Assembly (NCBI RefSeq): GCF_046630445.1
Contig: NC_092340.1
Span: 361,998,001-362,062,000 of the forward strand
DNA from: Rutidosis leptorrhynchoides
Lineage: Eukaryota > Streptophyta > Magnoliopsida > Asterales > Asteraceae
DNA length: 64,000 bases
Reading direction: 5' to 3'
The notes below the pieces were generated by a model. It ran no database searches and had not been told where the DNA came from. It saw nothing but the letters and a program-made list of their open reading frames with translations. The translations under genes and the position numbers were made by a program. This document shows, one piece after another, positions 59,590 to 64,000 of this stretch; positions within the stretch are counted from its first letter, which is position 1, and each line of letters begins with the position of its first letter.

Positions 59590-62500
59590 TGTAGTGACCC
59601 GAACTTTTCCATGTTTATATATATTAAATGAAATTGTTATTTACATGATTAAGCGTTTTCAACATGTTAAGCAATCAAACTTGTTAAGACTTGATTAATT
59701 GAAATAGGTTTCATATAGACAATTGACCACCCAAGTTGACCGGTGATTCACGAACGTTAAAACTTGTAAAAACTATATGATGACATATATATGATTATAT
59801 ATATAGTTAACATGATATTATGTTAAGTAAGTATCTCATTAGGTATTTTAACAATGAGTTATATACTTAAAATTGAGTTATTGAATTAAGAAACTCGAAA
59901 CGATATATATAACGATTATCGTTATAACAACGTCTTACTAAATACATATGAATCATATTAAGATATTGATACACTATGTTTAATCATGATAAATGATAAG
60001 TAAACATGTCATTAATTGTATTAACAATGAACTACATATGTAAAAACAAGACTACTAACTTAATGATTTCGAAACGAGACATATATGTAACGATTATCGT
60101 TGTAACAACATTTAACTGTATATATATCATACTAAGATATATTAATATATCATAATATCTTGATAATGTAATAATTTAACATCTCTTTAGATATAATAAA
60201 CAATGGGTTAACAACATTTAACAAGATCGTTAACCTAAAGGTTTCAAAATAACATTTACATGTAATGACTAACGATGACTTAACGACTCAGTTAAAATGT
60301 ATATACATGTAGTGTTTTAATATGTATTCATACACTTTTGAAAGACTTCAATACACTTATCAAAATACTTCTAATTAACAAAAATGCTTACAATTACATC
60401 CTCGTTCAGCTTCATCAAGCATTCTACTCGTATGCACCCGTATTCGTACTCGTACAATACACAGCTTTTAGATGTATGTACTATTGGTATATACACTCCA
60501 ATGATCAGCTCTTAGTAGCCCATGTGAGTCACCTAACACATGTGGGAACCATCATTTGGCAACTAGCATGAAATATCTCATAAAATCACAAAAATATTAG
60601 TAATCATTCATGACTTATTTATATGTAAACAAAATTACACATCCTTTATATCTAATCCATATACCAACGACCAAAAATACCTATAAACACTTTAATTTTT
60701 CAATTTTCTTCATCTAATTGATCTCTCTCAAGTTTTATCTTCAAGTTCTAAGTGTTCTTCATAAATTCTATAAGTTCTAGTTTCATAAAATCAAGAATAC
60801 TTCCAAGTTTGCTAGCTTACTTCCAATCTTGTAAAATGATCATCCAACCTCAAGAAATCTTTCTTATTTATAGTAAGATATCTTTCTAATACAAGGTAAT
60901 ACTCATATTCAAACTTTGATTCAATTTCTATAACTATAACAATCTTATTTCGAGTGAAAATCTTACTTGAACTTGTTTTCGTGTCATGATTCTGCTTCAA
61001 GAACTTTCAACCCATCCAAGGATCCTTTTAAGCTAGATCAATTTTTCTCATTTTCGGTAGGTTTATCCAAAAAACCTGAGGTAGTAATGATGTTCATAAC
61101 ATCACTCGATTCATATATATAAAACTACCTTATTCGAAGGTTTAAACTTCAAATCACTAGAACATAGTTTAGTTAATTCTAAACTTGTTCGCAAACAAAA
61201 GTTAATCCTTCTAACTTGACTTTTAAAATCAACTAAACACATGTTATATATCTATATGATATGCTAAATTAATGATTTAAAACCTGAAAACACAAAAAAC
61301 ACCGTAAAACCGGACATACGCTGTTGTAGTAACACCGCTGGCTGTTTTGGTTTTGATAATTAAAAACTATGATAAACTTTGATTTAAAAGTTGTTCTTCT
61401 GGGAAAATTATTTTTCTTATGAATATGAAACTGTATCCAAAAATCATGGTTAAACTCAAAGTCGAAGTATGTTTTTGAAAATGGTCATCAAGACGTCGTT
61501 CTTTCGACTGAAATGACTACCTCTTACAAAAATGACTTGTGACTTATATTTCCGACTATAAACCTATACTTTTACTGTTTAGATTCATAAAATAGAGTTC
61601 AATATGAAACCATAGCAATTTGATTCACTCAAAAAAGATTTAAAACGAAGAAGTTATGGGTAAAACAAGATTGGATATTTTTTTATTGTTGTAGCTACGG
61701 GAAATATTGTAACAATTCTATACAAATTATATCCTAGCTAACTTATATTTTATTATACATGTATTCTAATATATTATGTAATCTTGGGATACCATAGACA
61801 CGTATGCAAATGTTTTGACATATCATATCGACCTATCTATATATATTATTTGGAACAGCCATAGACACTCTATATGCAGTAATGTTGGAGTTAGCTATAC
61901 ATGGTTGAGGTTGATTCCAAAAATATATATACTTTGAGTTGTGATCTAGCCTGAGACGTGTATACACTGGGTCGTGGATTGATTCAAGATAATATATATC
62001 AATTTATTTCTGTACATTTAACTATGGATAACTAGTTGTAGGTTACTAACGAGGACAGCTGACTTAATAAACTTAAAACATAAAAATGTATTAAAAGTGT
62101 TGTAAATATATTTTGAACATACTTTGATATATATGTACATATTTGTTATAGGTTCGTGAATTGACCAGTGGCCAAGTCTTACTTCCCGACGAAGTAAAAA
62201 TCTGTGAAAGTGAGTTATAATCCCACTTTTAAAATCAAATATTTTGGGATGAGAGTACATGCAGTTTTATAAATGTTTTACGAAATAGACACAAGTAATT
62301 TAAACTACATTATATGGGTGAATGATCGAAGCCAAATATACCCCTTTTGCTTGGTAATCTAAGAATTAGTAAACCGATCTACTAATTGACGCGAATCCTA
62401 AAGATAGATCTATTGGGCCTAACGAACCCCATCCAAAGTACCGGATGCTTTAGTACTTCGAATTCGTTTTTATCATGTCCGAAGGATTTCCCAGAATGAT

Positions 62501-63038
62501 AGGGGATATTCTTATATGCATCTTGTTAATGTCGGTTACCAGGTGTTCACCATATGAATGAATTTTATCTCTATGTATGGGATGTATATTGAAATATGAA
62601 ATCTTGTGGTCTATTATTATGATTTGATAATATATAGGTTAAACCTATAACTCACCAACATTTTTGTTGACGTTTAAAGCATGTTTATTCTCAGGTGATT
62701 ATTAAGAGCTTCCGCTATTGCATACTAAAATAAGGACAAGATTTGGAGTCCATGCTTGTATGATATTATGTAAAAAATGCATTCAAGAAACTTATTTTTG
62801 ATGTAATATATTCTTATTGTAAACCATTATGTAATGGTCGTGTGTAAACGGTATATTTTAGATTATCATTATTTGATAATCTACGTAATGCTTTTTAAAC
62901 CTTTATAGATAAAATAAAGGTTATAGTTGTTTTAAAAATGAATGCAGTCTTTGAAAAACGTTTCATATAGAGGTCAAAACCTCGCGACGAAATCAATTAA
63001 TATGGAACGTTTATAATCAATATAAACGGGACATTTCT
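59590..63038 (+). mobile_element. Element E: 5' LTR (3449 bp)
   Basis: It starts TGTAGTGACCCG and ends at ACATTTCT before GT and the PBS; the usual terminal A is T here. It is inserted in the satellite after GATAG (59585-59589), the presumed left target duplication. It is the same family as LTRs A and B but about 190 bp longer, because part of U3 is present twice (about 59815-60000 and 60000-60190, diverged). A TATA-like CTTTATATCTA is near 60644 and the 77-codon frame is at 60338-60571. The rest of the element lies beyond the right edge. Confidence 0.9.
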
Positions 63039-63040
63039 GT

Positions 63041-63052
63041 TGGTATCAGAGC
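63041..63052 (+). other. Element E: primer binding site (initiator-Met tRNA)
   Basis: TGGTATCAGAGC is followed by GTTGGTCTTAGAGAACC, the same as in element A. Confidence 0.92.
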
Positions 63053-63246
63053 GTTGGTCTTAGAGAACCATAAATTTGCATTAGTGTGTCTTATCGAGTT
63101 TGTTAGGATACATTAGTGAGTCTGGACTTCGACCGTATTTTCTTTAAAAATGATTGCTTAACACTTTTGTTGGAAACTATATATTATTAATATGTAAATA
63201 TTATGTGATATATTAACCTCTTAATGTATTTGATATTGTGTGATAG

Positions 63247-63837
63247 ATGTCTACCACTAGTACAAATCCCATCGATTCACCTAATAATAATGAAGAGTCG
63301 AATATATTTTGGGAAGATCCACAAATTCCCGAAGAAGAACCGAAAGAAGAGTAACCGGAAGAGGAGGAACTGGAAGAAGAAGAGGTTCCGGAGGAAGAAA
63401 TATTGATACCTATAGTAAATCGATTAAATAAAATAAAATCCTCAACCAACGGACCAAAGTTAATAATGGTCAATGATGTTTCCGCCAAGGAAGCAAAATA
63501 TTGGGAAGATTACTAATTTTCCAATGAATCGGATCCCGATGAGGATTCCGATGATGTTATAGAAATTACCTCGACCCAATTTAATAAAGCGAAAGAAAAT
63601 AATAAAGGAAAAGGTATAAAAATAGAGAAACCCGATTCCAACCCCGATGGACTTTATATGTATCGGTAACATCCGTATTTACTAAAATGTAACAATGACC
63701 CGGGAACCTCTAAACCACCAGGTTTTTCTAAACCATTGTGGAAAACGACGGCTCGTATTAGAGGAACACCATATATTCCTAGAAAATTAGGAAAACGAAC
63801 CAAGCCTGAAGAAGAAGAAACCAGTGATTCAGATTAG
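63247..63837 (+). pseudogene. Element E: acidic ORF0 with three in-frame stops
   Basis: It is colinear with ORF0 of A over its whole length (196 codons plus stop), starting MSTTSTNPIDSPNNNEESN and ending EEEETSDSD. TAA codons at 63352, 63514 and 63667 interrupt it, but there is no frameshift: the same frame is kept to TAG at 63835. Conserved blocks include SAKEAKYWEDY, DDVIEIT and TTARIRGTPYIPRKLGKRTK. The absence of indels fits selection on the frame until recently, or simply youth. Confidence 0.85.
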
Positions 63838-63946
63838 AGGGTTGTAATCATGTTGTATATTATATGTATTGTAGTGTGCTTGTACTTTTATGTTCTATGT
63901 AAAAATTGCTTGTATTATTTGTTAATTATCTTTTACGAATCTAATC

Positions 63947-63962
63947 CTTGTCTATTTTACAG
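63947..63962 (+). other. Splice-acceptor-like site before F-box start of E
   Basis: CTTGTCTATTTTACAG is identical to the motif before the F-box ATG of A. Confidence 0.45.
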
Positions 63963-63974
63963 TATAAAAACAAA

Positions 63975-64000
63975 ATGGACGTTAAGGGTAGACAACCGAA
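63975..64000 (+). CDS. Element E: start of F-box ORF, cut by window edge
   Basis: The first eight codons are MDVKGRQP, against MDRQPN in A, in the same place after ORF0 and the same ACAG motif. E therefore probably carries the same F-box gene. Whether it is intact cannot be seen. Confidence 0.55.

Overview
The window is repeat-dominated plant nuclear DNA. It is AT-rich, holds no intact host single-copy gene, and consists of nested LTR retrotransposons, a long tandem satellite and one hAT-type DNA element. The retroelement proteins look like Asteraceae (daisy family) Ty3/gypsy polyproteins; that placement is recognition by eye, not a search. I use letters A-G for the elements.

Layout. 1-4238: the PBS and 4.2 kb 5' LTR of a minus-strand element C, which sits in the pol 3' end of a plus-strand chromovirus B (4239-4467, continuing at 17550-20807). 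4468-17549: element A, a complete 13.1 kb minus-strand Tekay/Del-like chromovirus with two LTRs of exactly 3251 bp, an open gag-pol and target duplication ACTGT. It landed on the polypurine tract/LTR junction of B. 17552-20807: 3' LTR of B. 20808-41203: element F, a decayed Tat-like Ty3 element whose 5' LTR was hit by B. Its 3' internal region was hit by element D (27578-38457, target duplication TCCGC). Right of D, F has a decayed antisense gene and then its 608 bp 3' LTR. 41204-59589: about 32 copies of a roughly 520 bp satellite monomer, interrupted by a truncated LTR element G (46285-47526) and a non-autonomous hAT element (51636-52782, 8-bp target duplication). 59590-64000: 5' LTR and first reading frames of element E, a relative of A, running off the right edge.

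Relative order of events: satellite first, then F into it; B into F; C and A into B; D into F; G, the hAT element and E into the satellite.

The most unusual content is the extra coding capacity between the 5' LTR and gag in A, D and E. All three have an acidic ORF (here ORF0) with a basic C-terminus. A also has an intact F-box protein gene between ORF0 and gag-pol, and E has the same start at the window edge. A and D also carry, just before gag, an exact second copy of the 16-base tract that abuts their 3' LTR, followed by a shared TATAAAACGC block. Other notable features are a 6.5 kb near-perfect palindrome (A LTR facing B LTR with a 2-base centre) and two small intron-like insertions in the RNase H region of F.
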